Assembly: GCA_019188255.1 (NCBI GenBank)
Contig: JAETXT010000013.1
Location: 2,439,699-2,503,698, forward strand
Direction of reading: 5' to 3'
Length of the DNA stretch: 64,000 nt
From: Verticillium longisporum
Lineage: Eukaryota; Ascomycota; Sordariomycetes; Glomerellales; Plectosphaerellaceae
This document shows, one piece after another, positions 12,308 through 22,800 of this stretch (positions within the stretch are counted from its first letter, which is position 1; each line of letters begins with the position of its first letter). The notes beneath the pieces are model-generated. The model searched no databases, was not told the origin of the DNA, and saw nothing but the letters and a program-made list of their open reading frames with translations. A program made the translations under genes and the position numbers.

Positions 12308-14512
12308 TTACTCGTCATCCTCCGGCTGGTCGTATTCGTCGTCGTAGTTCTCCTCGTACTCGTTGTAGTCCTCGTCGTATTCCTCGCCGTACTCTTCGCC
12401 CTCGCCACCTCCTTCGCCCTCGCCGACAGCCTCCTCCTCGTCGTCGTCGTCCTCCTCCTCTGGCTCAATCTCCCGGTCGCGGAACGCATCACCAAGCACG
12501 CTGTTGGCCTGGCTCGTTTGCCCGCTGGCCGTGCCCGTGCCCGTGCCGGGCCCGCCGCCTGGCCCGCTGTTGAGGAGACTAGAAATGGCATCGTAGTTGA
12601 GACGCTTCGACATGCCGTGGTGCTTCATGACGTTCTGGGCAGCCTCGATCGGGGTGCTGGCGGGCGACGTCTGGGCCTCGCCGAGACGCGGCTTGTTGCG
12701 CTTGCGGGGCCGCTTGGGCTTGCCGGCCTCGAGCTTCCTGTCAAACTCGCGCTGCTGGTTCTTGCGCAGCCAGTCCTGGTTCTCGTTGACCCACACTATC
12801 TCCTTGAGCTTGACCTCCTCGGGCGACAGCAGCGCGTTCATGACCTCGACGTCGTCGGCAAATTCGTCCTCGAGGACCTCGGGCGCCATCGACACCGTCT
12901 TGCTGGGCTCGTACTGCAGCGCCCAGTCGGCGTGGAGGCGTGCGCGCTGCTCGGCGCTGGCGTAGGCTGCCGCGTGCTGCATCGTCTCGGGGTCGTTCAT
13001 GATTTCCGAGATTTGCTCCTCCATATTCTCCTCGTCGTCCACCCACTCCTCGTTGATCGGCAGCGGGTGTTTCGGCGGCCGGCCTTTGGCGTTTGCAGCA
13101 ACACCGCGAGCCTTGCTCTTGTCGTCGCCAAACGCATCCACGAGTGCCGGAAAGTTGCTCTCGTCCTCGCCGTCGAGCTGCCCGTTGAGGACCCTGTCTT
13201 CAGCCGACGTCGGCTCGGGCGGCGGTACGGGCGGGATGAGATAGCCGTCCTTGTCGCGGAGGTAGGAGGCGCTCGGGCACGGCACCGATGACAGGTCGGG
13301 CCCCGTTCGGATCGGCGGTGGTGCTGGAGACTCGAGTACGCTGCCGTCGCCGTCTGAACCGTCGTCGCCGGTGGTGCGCTTGCGCTTGCGTCGCTTCTCC
13401 TCGATTTTTTTCTTGTACTCATCCGAGTGCCGGTAGAAGGAAGGCGGGTCATGCGAAGGGGGTCCCGCGCTCTCCCAGTCCTTGGTGAGAAAGTCGTCAA
13501 TGGTCAGTTGACTGGCAGCCGTCTCGTTAAACTCCTTCATGCGCTCCTGAATCGTATGGCTCGTGACCTTGACAATGTAGACGACCTCGCGCATGGTGCG
13601 GCGGAAATTGTTCATGCGCGCAGCCATCAATAGGCAGGCACCGCAGATACCTGACGGTCGGCGACCCATGATGATCCAGTCCCTGCGCATCGACGTGATG
13701 AGGCGAACGGCATCCTCGGCGACCTTGTCGGTTTGCGGTCCAAAGTCGAGCTTGGTCGCCAGCCGGTGGATGATGTCTTCGGGGAAAATGGTGCAGGCGA
13801 GACTGCCAATGGGCACCTTGTTGACGAGCGCCTTGAAGCAGCGGCCGAGACGAAAGACGTTGAGCCGCGTCAGGTCGGCGAGATCGAGCATCATGACAAA
13901 CTGCGTCTCGCGCTCGTTGCCCTCGACCCTCTCCTGCGACCGAAAGGCGTAGTAGATGCAGGCGGCGCAGACCATCTGAAGGGTGCGGCCCTGGGTGAAG
14001 CCCTGACCCATGGCGAGCTTGAACGTGGCCACGGCCTTGTCGACAATGTGTGGGCGGGGATTGCCAGCGAGACGCCAGACGTAGCCGTGGATGAGGTTCT
14101 TGGCGTCAATGATGGTCTTGTCGCGCTGGCTCGAGCCGGCACCGCGACCTCCGGGGCCAAACGTCCGCGCACCGCCCTGGTCGGCCGAGATGTAGCTACC
14201 CTGCACCATGGCAGCACCGGAGGACGTCTCGCCAAACTGGACCTCGGCGACAATGTTGCTCTCCTCAGCGATGCGACCACACCCGTGACAGATGCCGTCG
14301 ACGACTTTAGGGTTCGTGCAGTGCTTGTTGGGACACTTGGGCCCGCTCGAGGACACCATGGCCGAGGCGCGTTTGTTCGCTGCGGCGGCGGCGGCGGCAT
14401 CCTTGGCTGCCTTGAGTCGGGCCGCCTCGTCGCGCTGCACGCGAGCCATCGTCTCAGCGAGGCCACGGGGCCGCTGGAACGGTTTGGTGGGTTTCCTGAC
14501 GGGAGGAGCCAT
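12308..14512 (-). CDS. BRF1: Transcription factor IIIB subunit BRF1
   Basis: BRF1 is the TFIIB-like subunit of TFIIIB and recruits RNA polymerase III to tRNA and 5S genes. The 734-residue single-exon protein has a zinc ribbon with cysteines at 60, 65, 75 and 78, then two cyclin folds (about 130-330, ending near SHTIQERMKEF), and a BRF1 homology block around 570-660 (WVNENQDWLRKNQ, then KRPRKR). The C-terminus is a long acidic Glu/Asp/Tyr tail. Compared with yeast Brf1, whose zinc ribbon begins almost at residue 1, this protein carries an extra 58-residue basic and Ala-rich N-terminus. It is convergent with the IML2-like gene, 167 bp away. Confidence 0.95.
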   Translation of the reverse strand: MAPPVRKPTKPFQRPRGLAETMARVQRDEAARLKAAKDAAAAAAANKRASAMVSSSGPKCPNKHCTNPKVVDGICHGCGRIAEESNIVAEVQFGETSSGAAMVQGSYISADQGGARTFGPGGRGAGSSQRDKTIIDAKNLIHGYVWRLAGNPRPHIVDKAVATFKLAMGQGFTQGRTLQMVCAACIYYAFRSQERVEGNERETQFVMMLDLADLTRLNVFRLGRCFKALVNKVPIGSLACTIFPEDIIHRLATKLDFGPQTDKVAEDAVRLITSMRRDWIIMGRRPSGICGACLLMAARMNNFRRTMREVVYIVKVTSHTIQERMKEFNETAASQLTIDDFLTKDWESAGPPSHDPPSFYRHSDEYKKKIEEKRRKRKRTTGDDGSDGDGSVLESPAPPPIRTGPDLSSVPCPSASYLRDKDGYLIPPVPPPEPTSAEDRVLNGQLDGEDESNFPALVDAFGDDKSKARGVAANAKGRPPKHPLPINEEWVDDEENMEEQISEIMNDPETMQHAAAYASAEQRARLHADWALQYEPSKTVSMAPEVLEDEFADDVEVMNALLSPEEVKLKEIVWVNENQDWLRKNQQREFDRKLEAGKPKRPRKRNKPRLGEAQTSPASTPIEAAQNVMKHHGMSKRLNYDAISSLLNSGPGGGPGTGTGTASGQTSQANSVLGDAFRDREIEPEEEDDDDEEEAVGEGEGGGEGEEYGEEYDEDYNEYEENYDDEYDQPEDDE

Positions 14513-15470
14513 TTTGAAGGCGTTGGAGGTGCCGCCGTGGGCTTTACTTTGATGCTTGGATAATGAATGAAGGTATACCGATGAGTTTGCGTCGACCTAT
14601 CAGGGAATCTGGCCGTATTTGCCCCCGTTTCTTCCGAGGCAGGCAGTCGCGGGGCGCTCGCCGGAACCGACGATCCTGAATAGCCGAGGAGCAATCAGAG
14701 TTCTCGGTTTGCGCGAGCTGAAAGCAATGCCTATGTTGACATGGAGCAGGCAGCTGCTGAAGGTCGCGGTTGAGGTTGAGTCGAGGTGAGGTTGGAGGTG
14801 GGCCAGCTCTGTGTGGCGGGAGACCCAGTGGAATTTTCGCAGCGGGGTGGGCGACGAAATTTTGGTCGAGAGGGCAAGCGCGAGCACCCACGACGGGGAT
14901 GAGTCAGCCATGGTGGAGGCATCGCGTTCGAGCCCGGATGGGATAAACCACGCTGCACTTTGTTGCTGCCTGCTGACGATTGACACAAACATTCCACAAT
15001 GACGATCAATCCAATTCATCATCAACCTTCAACACGGATTACCGAATTACAGCGGTTTCCATCGAGATAACCCTTCTCATCATGGCAGCTCCGCTCGACC
15101 GCCGACGCCCGACAGCCCAAAGCGGTATCACCGCCCCCCTCGGTGCCATCGACGGCTGACGGTTCCCTGGGCCGGATGCCGCTGGCTGTCATGGTGTCGG
15201 AGTTGGGGCGATCGCTCATCGCGATGAGTAGCTCTCATGCGGGGCGTCGAGTAACTCGTTCCCCTCATGCGGGGCACCGTACTCGGGTGCACGCCGTGGT
15301 GTCATGGGTGGGTTCACAGCATATAAGCCGGCGCAGTCCTGGGCCGAGTCAACTCTGGGCCGAGTAAACTCGTGGCCGAGTCAACCTCATCCGTCAGACG
15401 TGCTCAGATTTAGCCCGCCCATTCCTCCCTGGCCTTACACCCTCGACACCCCAATTCCAACCTCGCCACT
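14513..15470. other. Divergent promoter region between BRF1 and the DUF1349 gene
   Basis: No coding region supported. Toward the right it holds two CTCATGCGGGGC copies (near 15236 and 15265), a CATATAAG TATA-like element near 15319, and the GGCCGAGTCAAC tandem listed separately. All lie upstream of the plus-strand DUF1349 gene. Confidence 0.5.
15341..15388. repeat. Three tandem GGCCGAGTCAAC-type units
   Basis: GGGCCGAGTCAACTC, GGGCCGAGTAAACTC and GGCCGAGTCAACCTC follow one another about 85-130 bp before the DUF1349 start codon and just after a TATA-like element. Each unit contains GAGTCAA or GAGTAAA, close to a bZIP half-site (TGAGTCA type). It may be a cluster of transcription-factor sites or a plain tandem duplication. 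Confidence 0.6.
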
Positions 15471-16085
15471 ATGTCCTTCAAACTCGAGGCCGGCCCCGGC
15501 ACGGATGTCTGGAAGAAGCACCCGTCCTGGGACGTCTACAATGGTAAGCACATTGTCGGATGCCGCCTCGAACCCTACTGACAAGCAGTCCCCACGCACG
15601 CCCTCCCCAAAAAGCCGCTGGCGTCCTTCCGCTCGGCGCGCCTGACGTTCAGCGCCAAGTGGACTGAGCAGTACGACCAGGCCGGCATCCTCTTGACGCT
15701 CGAGCCGCGGAACGCCTCGGACAAGAAACAGAGGAGATGGGTCAAGACGGGCCTCGAGTACTACAACGGCACCCCGCAACTGAGCACCGTCGCGTGCGAT
15801 CGTTACGCCGACTGGAGCATCACGCCGCTGTCTGCCGTCGGACCCACAGACGGCCCCCTGGATTTCGTCGTCGAGCGGGACGAGAGCGAGCACGGCACGA
15901 GCATCTGGATCTACTACGCACCGCCGGGAGGCAAGGAGCGCGTGGCTCTGCGCGAGGTCGGCTGGTTCTTTGCTGACAGAGCCGACTGGGACCTCGAGGT
16001 TGCCGCTTTCGCCGCGCGGCCTGCCGAGAAGACGGACGGCAAGCTGGAGGTGGAGTTTTCCGGGTTTGACGCCAAGTGGGAGTAG
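15471..16085 (+). CDS. DUF1349 family protein, concanavalin-like fold
   Basis: Exons 15471-15543 and 15589-16085 give 189 residues. The pattern VWKKHPSWDVYN, then SAKWTEQYDQAGILLTLEP and GLEYYNGTPQLSTVACDRYADWS matches DUF1349 proteins, which have a jelly-roll fold and are often labelled 'regulation of enolase protein 1'. The biochemical role is unsettled. The acceptor is an AAGCAG tandem, so splicing could use either AG and differ by one residue; I chose the second. No signal peptide is visible, so it is probably cytosolic. Confidence 0.85.
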
Positions 16086-16904
16086 GCGGAGGAGACAGAC
16101 AGTAGTTGATCACGAAAACCATGACATCACGAACACCATCAAGTGAGGCGGCCGAATTTCTCATTATCTCGCCCTGACGAGGGCTCAAGCCAGCCTGGGC
16201 GTCAGCGTTCCACTAGGGAGCCGCGTGGCGCCCAAAATCATCAAGATCATCATCTCCTCCAATGTGACAAAGGAGACCGCTGCTGTATCGCAAAGCGGGT
16301 GTGCCAAGTACAGGCCGAGTGCCCGACATCTCTTTCCGTGAAGAACAAAAGAAAACATGCCAGTCTGCTATCTTCAGAGATGCCGGGTTTCTGTCCGCAG
16401 CGGGGGGTTCGTCCAGGCGCCCCCCCTTTGCTGCTTCAGGAGAATGGAGAGAGTTGGGATTAGTCGTTCATCCGTGTATGCCCGAACGACGGCAAGTGAG
16501 TGGCAATTTGTCAGTTCCGTTTTTTTTTTGGTCCTTTTTGTGGTTGATTGCCGTGTTCGGCATGCAGCAGCAAACCCCATCCGTAGTCGTGTTCCTCACC
16601 TGGGAAGCCCTGAGGAGGCAGTACTCCATGGTAAGGCAAGCCACTGCCCCAAATTCAAACGCCCCAAAAACGAGTACCCACGAAACAGGAACGGGGAGGC
16701 TTTGTGTCTAGGTCCTTCGCTCCCATGTGTCAGAACAATGGACGGCCCCCGAATGGATCGCCGATCTGACATGGGGGCCACAGAAGGAAGAATGCCAAAA
16801 CGCCTGCCACCATTCCGCTTTACGTCCCGGGGTATCACAATTTAGGGACAGTCCGAAGCATGGCTCGAAAAACACAGAAAACACACACGTAGCAGAGAAC
16901 ACAC
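16086..16904. other. Intergenic between convergent genes
   Basis: The 3' flanks of the DUF1349 and BTB genes. No supported gene, and no repeat beyond a T10 run near 16520. Confidence 0.5.
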
Positions 16905-17834
16905 TCAGACAGTCTTTGGCGAGCGGGCGTTGCTCACGTCAATGACGTCGTCCAGATGGTTGCACATGGCGACGAATAGGTCGAAAAAGAGTTTGCTGCC
17001 GCCGCGCTCCATCTCGGCCTGCATGGTCCCGCTCCTCTTGAATGTCTTGCGACACCGGATGATCAGGGCGAGGTAGTGAGCGCGCAGTCGCGAGTCCGAG
17101 TCGGGCGTGTGGGCGTAGGCGTACTGGGCGGAGCGCAAGATTGTGCCGACATCAATGCCGGACTGGAGACCTTGCTTGCGCAGGGCCAGCCTCTTGAGCT
17201 CCTCGAGCCCGTACCGCTCCGCAGAACAGTAGACGGCCGTGTCGCGGAGGAGGTGCTGCCCGTACGCTGCCACGTAGACGGTGGCATCGGATTGTGGCCC
17301 CATGGCGGGGCTTGCCGCCGAAGCGGGACTGGCGGCGGCGCGGCCGCCTCCGGGGGTATATGTGTCGACGTAGGGCGAGGTCTGCGGTGTTCCCCGTACG
17401 GCGTTCTCGAGCTCCCAAGAGTTGCGGTGCTTGTTGTGCCTGAGGCGTGGGTAGTAGTCACCCTTGTAGAGGTACTCGAGAACGGCGGAGAAGACCTCGG
17501 GTTCTTCGTCGGGAAGGGATATTCTCTTGCTCTGCGCATCGAAAAAGTGGCTGTCGCGGCACGCCGATTCGAAAAACGGCGCTTGGCGTAGCACGTCCTC
17601 GTGCGCTGCAAATAGCCGCCCCTCGCGGCCGACCGTCAGGGTGACGATGGGGGCGGGGGCCAAAGAGTTGCTTTTGACCGCCGGCGCTGGCACCGGCTTG
17701 GCCTGAGTCTCCTCGGTGAGCGACCGTTGCAGTCTCGACAGCTTCTGGGGATCCCGGACTGAGTTGTTCTTCTTGAGGCGCGCAGCCTTGTCGACTCGGC
17801 TGGGGTCTTGCGACCTGAACGAGCGCTTGAACAT
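16905..17834 (-). CDS. BTB/POZ domain protein, 309 aa
   Basis: A basic N-terminus (1-60) leads into a BTB domain at about 63-130: LTVGREGRLFAAHEDVL, then FFESACRDS and EEPEVFSAVLEYLYKGDYYP. The domain is followed by a Pro/Ala/Gly-rich insert (about 145-180), and helical BTB and BACK-like segments resume from about 185 (YCSAERYGLEELKRLAL). Fungal proteins of this shape are common and mostly uncharacterised. BTB domains mediate dimerisation and, in some proteins, cullin-3 binding, but no partner domain is visible here. Single exon, with the ATG at 17834. Confidence 0.88.
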   Translation of the reverse strand: MFKRSFRSQDPSRVDKAARLKKNNSVRDPQKLSRLQRSLTEETQAKPVPAPAVKSNSLAPAPIVTLTVGREGRLFAAHEDVLRQAPFFESACRDSHFFDAQSKRISLPDEEPEVFSAVLEYLYKGDYYPRLRHNKHRNSWELENAVRGTPQTSPYVDTYTPGGGRAAASPASAASPAMGPQSDATVYVAAYGQHLLRDTAVYCSAERYGLEELKRLALRKQGLQSGIDVGTILRSAQYAYAHTPDSDSRLRAHYLALIIRCRKTFKRSGTMQAEMERGGSKLFFDLFVAMCNHLDDVIDVSNARSPKTV

Positions 17835-18843
17835 GGTTGCTGTTGTGAAGAAGAAGAAGAAGGTTGGCGAGTGCTCGGGATTATCGAAAGACAGTGTGTC
17901 GTTGATGGTACTTGTAGAGAGCGACGAAAAGAGCGGCGAGAGGAGATTGGGAGTGGGAGCGGGAGAGAGAGAAAACGCACGAACAAATGATTGACGGAGG
18001 GCCCGGGTGGAAAATATCTCAAAGAAGGACGTGTAAACGAGCGGACTAGGAGATATCCCAGGTGTGACTTTGCGACCCAGTTTGCTGTGGTGAAGAGGGG
18101 GGGAGGGGGGAAAGGAAACACAAGTCCGTGATGGCGGGGGCTGCCCGTGTTATTTATCTAGTGCTGCCTTGTGAGGGCGGGGGAGGGGCCACGCCAGGCC
18201 AGGGGCAGGCACGGGCACTAACAGGGGCCCCGGTGGCTGGGCGTGCTCCGCGTCAACAACAACACCAATGGCTTGGGTTGTACCACCGTGACAATCTGCA
18301 CAGCCCGTCCTCGAGCATCCAGTCAGCGAACGTAACATGCTTTCGTCGATTGGGCATTGGCGGTCAGAAAGCCCAATGGCACTCGTGACTCGGCTTGGTC
18401 ATCGAGGACACCCGACTCAGGCAGCAGTCGAGCTGAAGCGCCCGACGAGGGTTCTAGGCCAAGGGATCAGCAAGAACGTGCCAGCACAGCACTACACAGC
18501 ACAGCACTACACAGCACTACACAGCACAGCACTGCACAGCACTGCACTGCACTGCACTGCACAGCGCAGCACTGCACTGCACAGCACAGCACGACAGCGC
18601 AGCACGACACTTCAGACAGCTGCCGGAATACCGTCGACGTTCACGTGATCATCCGCAGCCTGACCCAGACTTGACTTCATCACGGTTGACCACGATTACC
18701 CCGCTTGTGTCGGCACTCCCAGGCAAATGCTGAACAAGCAAAATGTCCGACGAGGTCTCAAGACTCGGCTTCACTCGTCCAGACCCCATTGGGCGGACAA
18801 TCCCGGTTGCCAATGGGTGCTCTGCTGAACGCTTCGACGGGGG
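17835..18843. other. Intergenic upstream of the BTB gene
   Basis: Holds a GAAGAAGAAGAAG run close to the BTB start (about 17847) and the CAGCAC minisatellite at 18482. No gene supported. Confidence 0.5.
18482..18610. repeat. CAGCAC(TA/TG)CA minisatellite
   Basis: About 130 bp of imperfect units built from ACAGCACTACACAGCAC and ACTGCACTGCAC, ending in GACAGCGCAGC. Copy number is likely to vary between strains. The open frames through it are a by-product of the 5-bp and 10-bp periodicity. Confidence 0.9.
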
Positions 18844-19449
18844 TCTTACCGGCTCCAAACATTGTCTTTTTGCACGGGCTTCGGGGCCATCCGCAGTCAA
18901 CATGGGGCGATGAGGATCACGAGACAGCTGCCGACAGCGCCGAGTCACTTCGGGCTTCAATTCGGAACTGCAGTTGGGCCTGGGCTGTCAAAGAAAAGCA
19001 TTTCACCGCTACCCAACCGTTACCCCTTTTGACCGCGTGACTGCCTGGCGGACGACTTCCCCGAGGCCAGAACACGGACGTACGGATCGAATGCCGACGG
19101 CATTGGTGCGATGTGGTGCGAGAAGTCAGAATAACGTCTCGCAACTTCGCCAACAAGCGGGAGGGAAATATAGAAGCGAGGAAAGATTAACGTCGTGACT
19201 CGTGCTCTGAGCGGCATCATTGTGAAGGTGTAGAGGCGCTTGAGGATGCCGTTTATACATTTTCTGATGGTTTCAGGCACGGCGGCCGACTGGGCGCAGA
19301 TAGTGTACAACCTCGCAGCTATGGCATCCCGTGATCCTAGCGAGAAAGAGGCTAAGAACAAAGTCTTGGGCAATATCCACGCATGTTCAACCAAATTGCG
19401 ATCTAGCAAGGCATGCACCTGTATTACCTCCAAGAGGCTTGTGGCATAA
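18844..19449 (+). pseudogene. Relic of a LipA/DUF676-type serine esterase
   Basis: Pieces of one family appear in the expected order but in different frames. First is APNIVFLHGLRGHPQSTWG (about 18850-18910). Then comes a WPRD-like block whose Trp codon now reads TGA (19030-19032), followed by ADDFPEARTRTYGSNADGI. Then comes ALSGIIVK at about 19204-19227, where the family has the nucleophile motif HSLGGxxVK, so the catalytic Ser is gone. The last piece is TAADWAQIVYNLAAMASRDPS (about 19275-19340). In fungi this hydrolase module often heads NACHT or ankyrin proteins, but no such domain follows here. Multiple stops and shifts make it dead. Confidence 0.7.
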
Positions 19450-19806
19450 AAGCAACGATGAAATGGCAAAGGACTTTTGACGCTTGGGAGCAGATTGTCA
19501 GAGAAGTCTCCTCGAATCGGGTTGCCGAAAACCATTTACTTCCATCACCAACAGACAGCCAATTGTGCTGATAGATACGACTGTTGGCTAGTGTATCCGT
19601 GAACTTTTGGGTTTGTTCCTTCGTGACGGATCTACTGCAAGAACACGCCCGTACCTCCAACTAAGATCAAAGATGGGTTGGAAGCATGGTTGTATTAGGA
19701 TACGTAAGACTGATAAGTTCTAGGGGGACCGCACAGCCACGGACGCTCCTCCAGGTCCTACCACTTCTCTCTGTCGTCTACACACATCCTGCTCGCATTC
19801 CCCAAT

Positions 19807-20985
19807 TTAATCATCGCGGGCGGCGGCGGCGGCAATTCGCATGCGAGAAAGCTGGAACGACTTGACAATCGTCTCTCGAATCGCGACAAAGCCGTAGACG
19901 AGGGCAAATACTGTCCATTGTCAGTGGCATCCTCCAGAAGTAGACAACAACATACTGATCGGCGACAGCACGACGAAACCAATCGTGTTCGCGACAACGG
20001 CCTCCCGCGAACCTGCCTCATCACCGTCTAGCCAGAAAGGACCGGTTCCCGTGACGGTCCTGCCAACAGCAGCCCAAGCTACGTAGAGCCCGGAAAGGAA
20101 GAGGAGCCCGAAGATGTGGGCACCAATGGCATACGGGCGCTTGACGCTGTTGAGGAATAAAGCTTCGACGAGGACAATCAAAGTGGAGATGACGAAGAGG
20201 TTCAGTATTGCAAAAGCCTTAAACCAACCCTCACCAAACATGTCCGTGAATGGCGTCTTTCCGGCAGTGCCGTAAGGCAGAAGAGGTGACTGACCGACGC
20301 CAAAGTCTCGAAGCTCTGTGGGCAATTTTGACATGCCCAGACCCGAAGGTTCTGGCTCAGCAGGTGAGCTGTCATCCCCAGAGCCTGCGTGAGGCAGCGT
20401 GACGAGAAAGTACAGCATCGTGTTGATGATGGCGAAGATGGACATCAAAAAGTAGAAGAGCGTAAAGTAGAACTGCTTCCGGAGGCTGTTCATGTTGGCC
20501 GGAAGCGAGAGGAACCGCAGGACCCGATACTCCCAGCCGGATCGGCGATCTTCAATGCGCGGGAAGTAGAGGTGGGTAAAGGTCCAGGACTGTCTAGTTA
20601 GCTTGCACCCAAGGGCGTGACCGGGTGGCATACAAAGACGATTGCGTGGTAAGCCAGGAGAAGGCCGAAGCTAATGATTTCGAGCTCAAAGATGATGCGC
20701 CAGTCCGAAAACTTGGACTCTTCCTGCTCCACCTTGTAGTCGAGGATCATGATGCTGGCGGCAACGAGGTAGGCGAGGAGGAAGCCACGGATGTAGAAGA
20801 GTGCATTCTGGGGAAGCTATCGCCACGGCGAATGGCACACTCGAAGGAATGCGGGCTGCGATGGTTAGCGAAGTAGCGAAGTGATCGCTCGAACGTACGT
20901 GATCCTGGGTTCGGCCATATGCAGCGGGCGTGGGCAATCCGCCGGGAGGCGCGAGCAGGGGCGTGGTGATTGACGATTCGTCCAT
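19807..20985 (-). CDS. Six-helix membrane protein of unknown function
   Basis: Exons on the minus strand are 20899-20985, 20634-20807, 19956-20589 and 19807-19910, giving 332 residues with all phases consistent. Six hydrophobic segments are clear: about 30-52 (FYIRGFLLAYLVAASIMIL), 66-86, 120-146, 200-224, 236-258 and 285-310. The protein ends in an Ala-rich cytoplasmic-type tail. The second intron contains a GCTAAC branch site, and the first uses an acceptor at CCCCAG. I do not recognise the family. An AIG1/FAR-17a-like fold was considered but its key residues could not be matched. There is no signal peptide. Confidence 0.8.
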
Positions 20986-21526
20986 TGCGGGCGATGCGTC
21001 GATAGCGGATGTTGAAAGAGATGCTGATCACGAACAAACGTTGGACATGTACTGGTGATGGAGAGTGTGTTGATTCGTGCATTCTACGGTTGAGCTTGAA
21101 ATGGCTCTCGTCCCTCTCAACTGGTCATGACTGCTACCTTTCTACTGATTGATTTGGCAAGCGGTACGTGCTGCGCTTTCCTCGACCGATGCCGCGAATG
21201 CAAGGGTAACTGCCTAGTGAAGTTTCACAATACCTTCCATTCAGGTAGGCTTTTACAGAACCAACACAATGGTTAAGACGTTACTCACAGCCCGATTTCT
21301 AGGGACGTACTCGACCATCTCAAGGTCGAGATTTGGCATGGAAGGCACCAGTGGGGTGGCTCACTTGGTCCGTGCACGAGCCTCGCTGGCCTGAACTAAG
21401 CTTCTAGCTTTATCGCGAGCTGCCCCCAAGCTGTCCATCCCACTCCGCGAACAACGAACCCCGCGACATCGTCCAGCTCGCAAATCCGACGTCAATAGCC
21501 CGAAAAGACGTGCTTCGGCAGTCATC
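20986..21526. other. Divergent promoter, membrane protein / SEC11
   Basis: Short region between two divergent start codons. No gene or repeat seen. Confidence 0.5.
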
Positions 21527-22189
21527 ATGCTCTCCAGCCTCAAGAACCCGCGGCAGGCGGCTGCCCAGCTCCTCAACTTTGGCCTCATCCTGTCGACGGC
21601 CTTTATGGTTCGTTGCTCGCCGCCCTGGCCGCTGACCTGGCTGACCTTGACCTGCAGATGTGGAAAGGTCTTTCCGTGATTACCGACTCTCCCTCACCCA
21701 TCGTCGTCGTTCTTTCCGGCTCCATGGAGCCCGCCTTCCAACGTGGCGACCTCCTCTTCCTCTGGAACCGAAACCTTCTCCGCGAGACCGATGTTGGCGA
21801 AGTTGTCGTGTACAATGTCAAGGACAAGGACATTCCGATTGTCCACCGCATCGTGCGGAAGTTTGGAGCTGGGTGCGTACCTTCTGGGACTTTGTTGATG
21901 CCCGCACTGACAAAATAGTGCCTCGGCCAAGCTGCTTACCAAGGGCGACAACAATGCAGCCGACGACACGGAGCTCTACGCGCGCGGACAGGACTACTTG
22001 GAGAGACAGGACATCATTGGCAGCGGCAAGTTACCAGAAGCACCCCTTGCCAGTCCCGACTAACACGTTGCAGTGGTTGCCTACATTCCCTTTGTCGGAT
22101 ACGTGACGATCCTCCTCTCGGAACACCCTTGGCTAAAGACGGTTATGCTGGGAATCATGGGACTTGTTGTCGTGCTGCAGAGAGAATAG
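21527..22189 (+). CDS. SEC11: Signal peptidase complex catalytic subunit SEC11
   Basis: SEC11 cleaves signal peptides at the luminal face of the endoplasmic reticulum. Exons 21527-21607, 21658-21872, 21919-22025 and 22074-22189 give 172 residues, the normal family length. The catalytic Ser lies in SGSMEP (Ser49), the His in IVHR (His90) and the aspartates in KGDNNAADD (Asp109, Asp115). One N-terminal membrane helix and a hydrophobic C-terminal stretch flank the catalytic domain. The third intron starts with GCAAGT rather than GT, a GC-AG intron with otherwise perfect consensus; only this junction restores [15 protein letters not shown]. Confidence 0.96.
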
Positions 22190-22800
22190 CGGACCGACGA
22201 CTGACGCGGAATTGATACCATCGGCTGCCCTGGAGCTTCACCTTGCCAAACATTTGACACGCTTGACAATCGATTGTGGATGTCGAGTAGGGGATTGCGA
22301 ATCATGCAGCCGTCAGCCACCTGACTGCTGACTGGACTCACACCTAGGAACCTGAGCACACCTGCGCAGACCAGATGCAGTGCAGTGGACCAGAAACGAG
22401 ATTGCTCGGCGCCCGTAGCCTTCACCGTGGAGCGGCACCACTCGTCGTCCAATGACCCTGCGTCGTCCAATGACCCTGCGTGGATCCAGGGAGCCGTTGA
22501 CAAGCGCTTGGCAACGGCCAGGGGGCTCTGAGCATCGGAGCCAGGGGCTGCTCCCAAGCGGGCTAGACTCGCCGCTATTGACGGCACAGCGCTGAGTGTC
22601 TGGAGGAAGACGGTTGCCTGTTTGTTAGCTGTAAAAGCAAAGGGTCCCCCTCCCGCGATGATTTCCGTCTCGTCGCGTCGCCTGTACGGTCGTTGCGCCG
22701 AGTCTGTCGCTTCTTTTCCTTCTCTTCATTCACTCTGTCGCGCTCATTGACACCATCAGACTAATTCACGACATACAATCGCCTCGGCGAGTTTGCAGAC
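22190..22800. other. Intergenic between SEC11 and the tetraspan gene
   Basis: Carries the small tandem repeat at 22443. From about 22640 it is the pyrimidine-rich promoter of the next gene. Confidence 0.5.
22443..22478. repeat. Two 18-bp tandem units
   Basis: CGTCGTCCAATGACCCTG occurs twice in direct succession. The unit contains CCAAT, so it may be a duplicated CCAAT element. Confidence 0.75.

Noticed and set aside
12305..13291. 328-aa plus-strand frame opposite BRF1
   Set aside because: Shadow of the acidic, repeat-like C-terminal part of BRF1; Leu/Val-rich translation of GAG/GAC codons.
18482..18610. CRISPR-like array
   Set aside because: Units are too short, there are no unique spacers, and the genome is eukaryotic; it is a minisatellite.
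19020..19535. 171-aa minus-strand open frame
   Set aside because: It lies antisense to the esterase relic, whose conserved blocks are on the plus strand.
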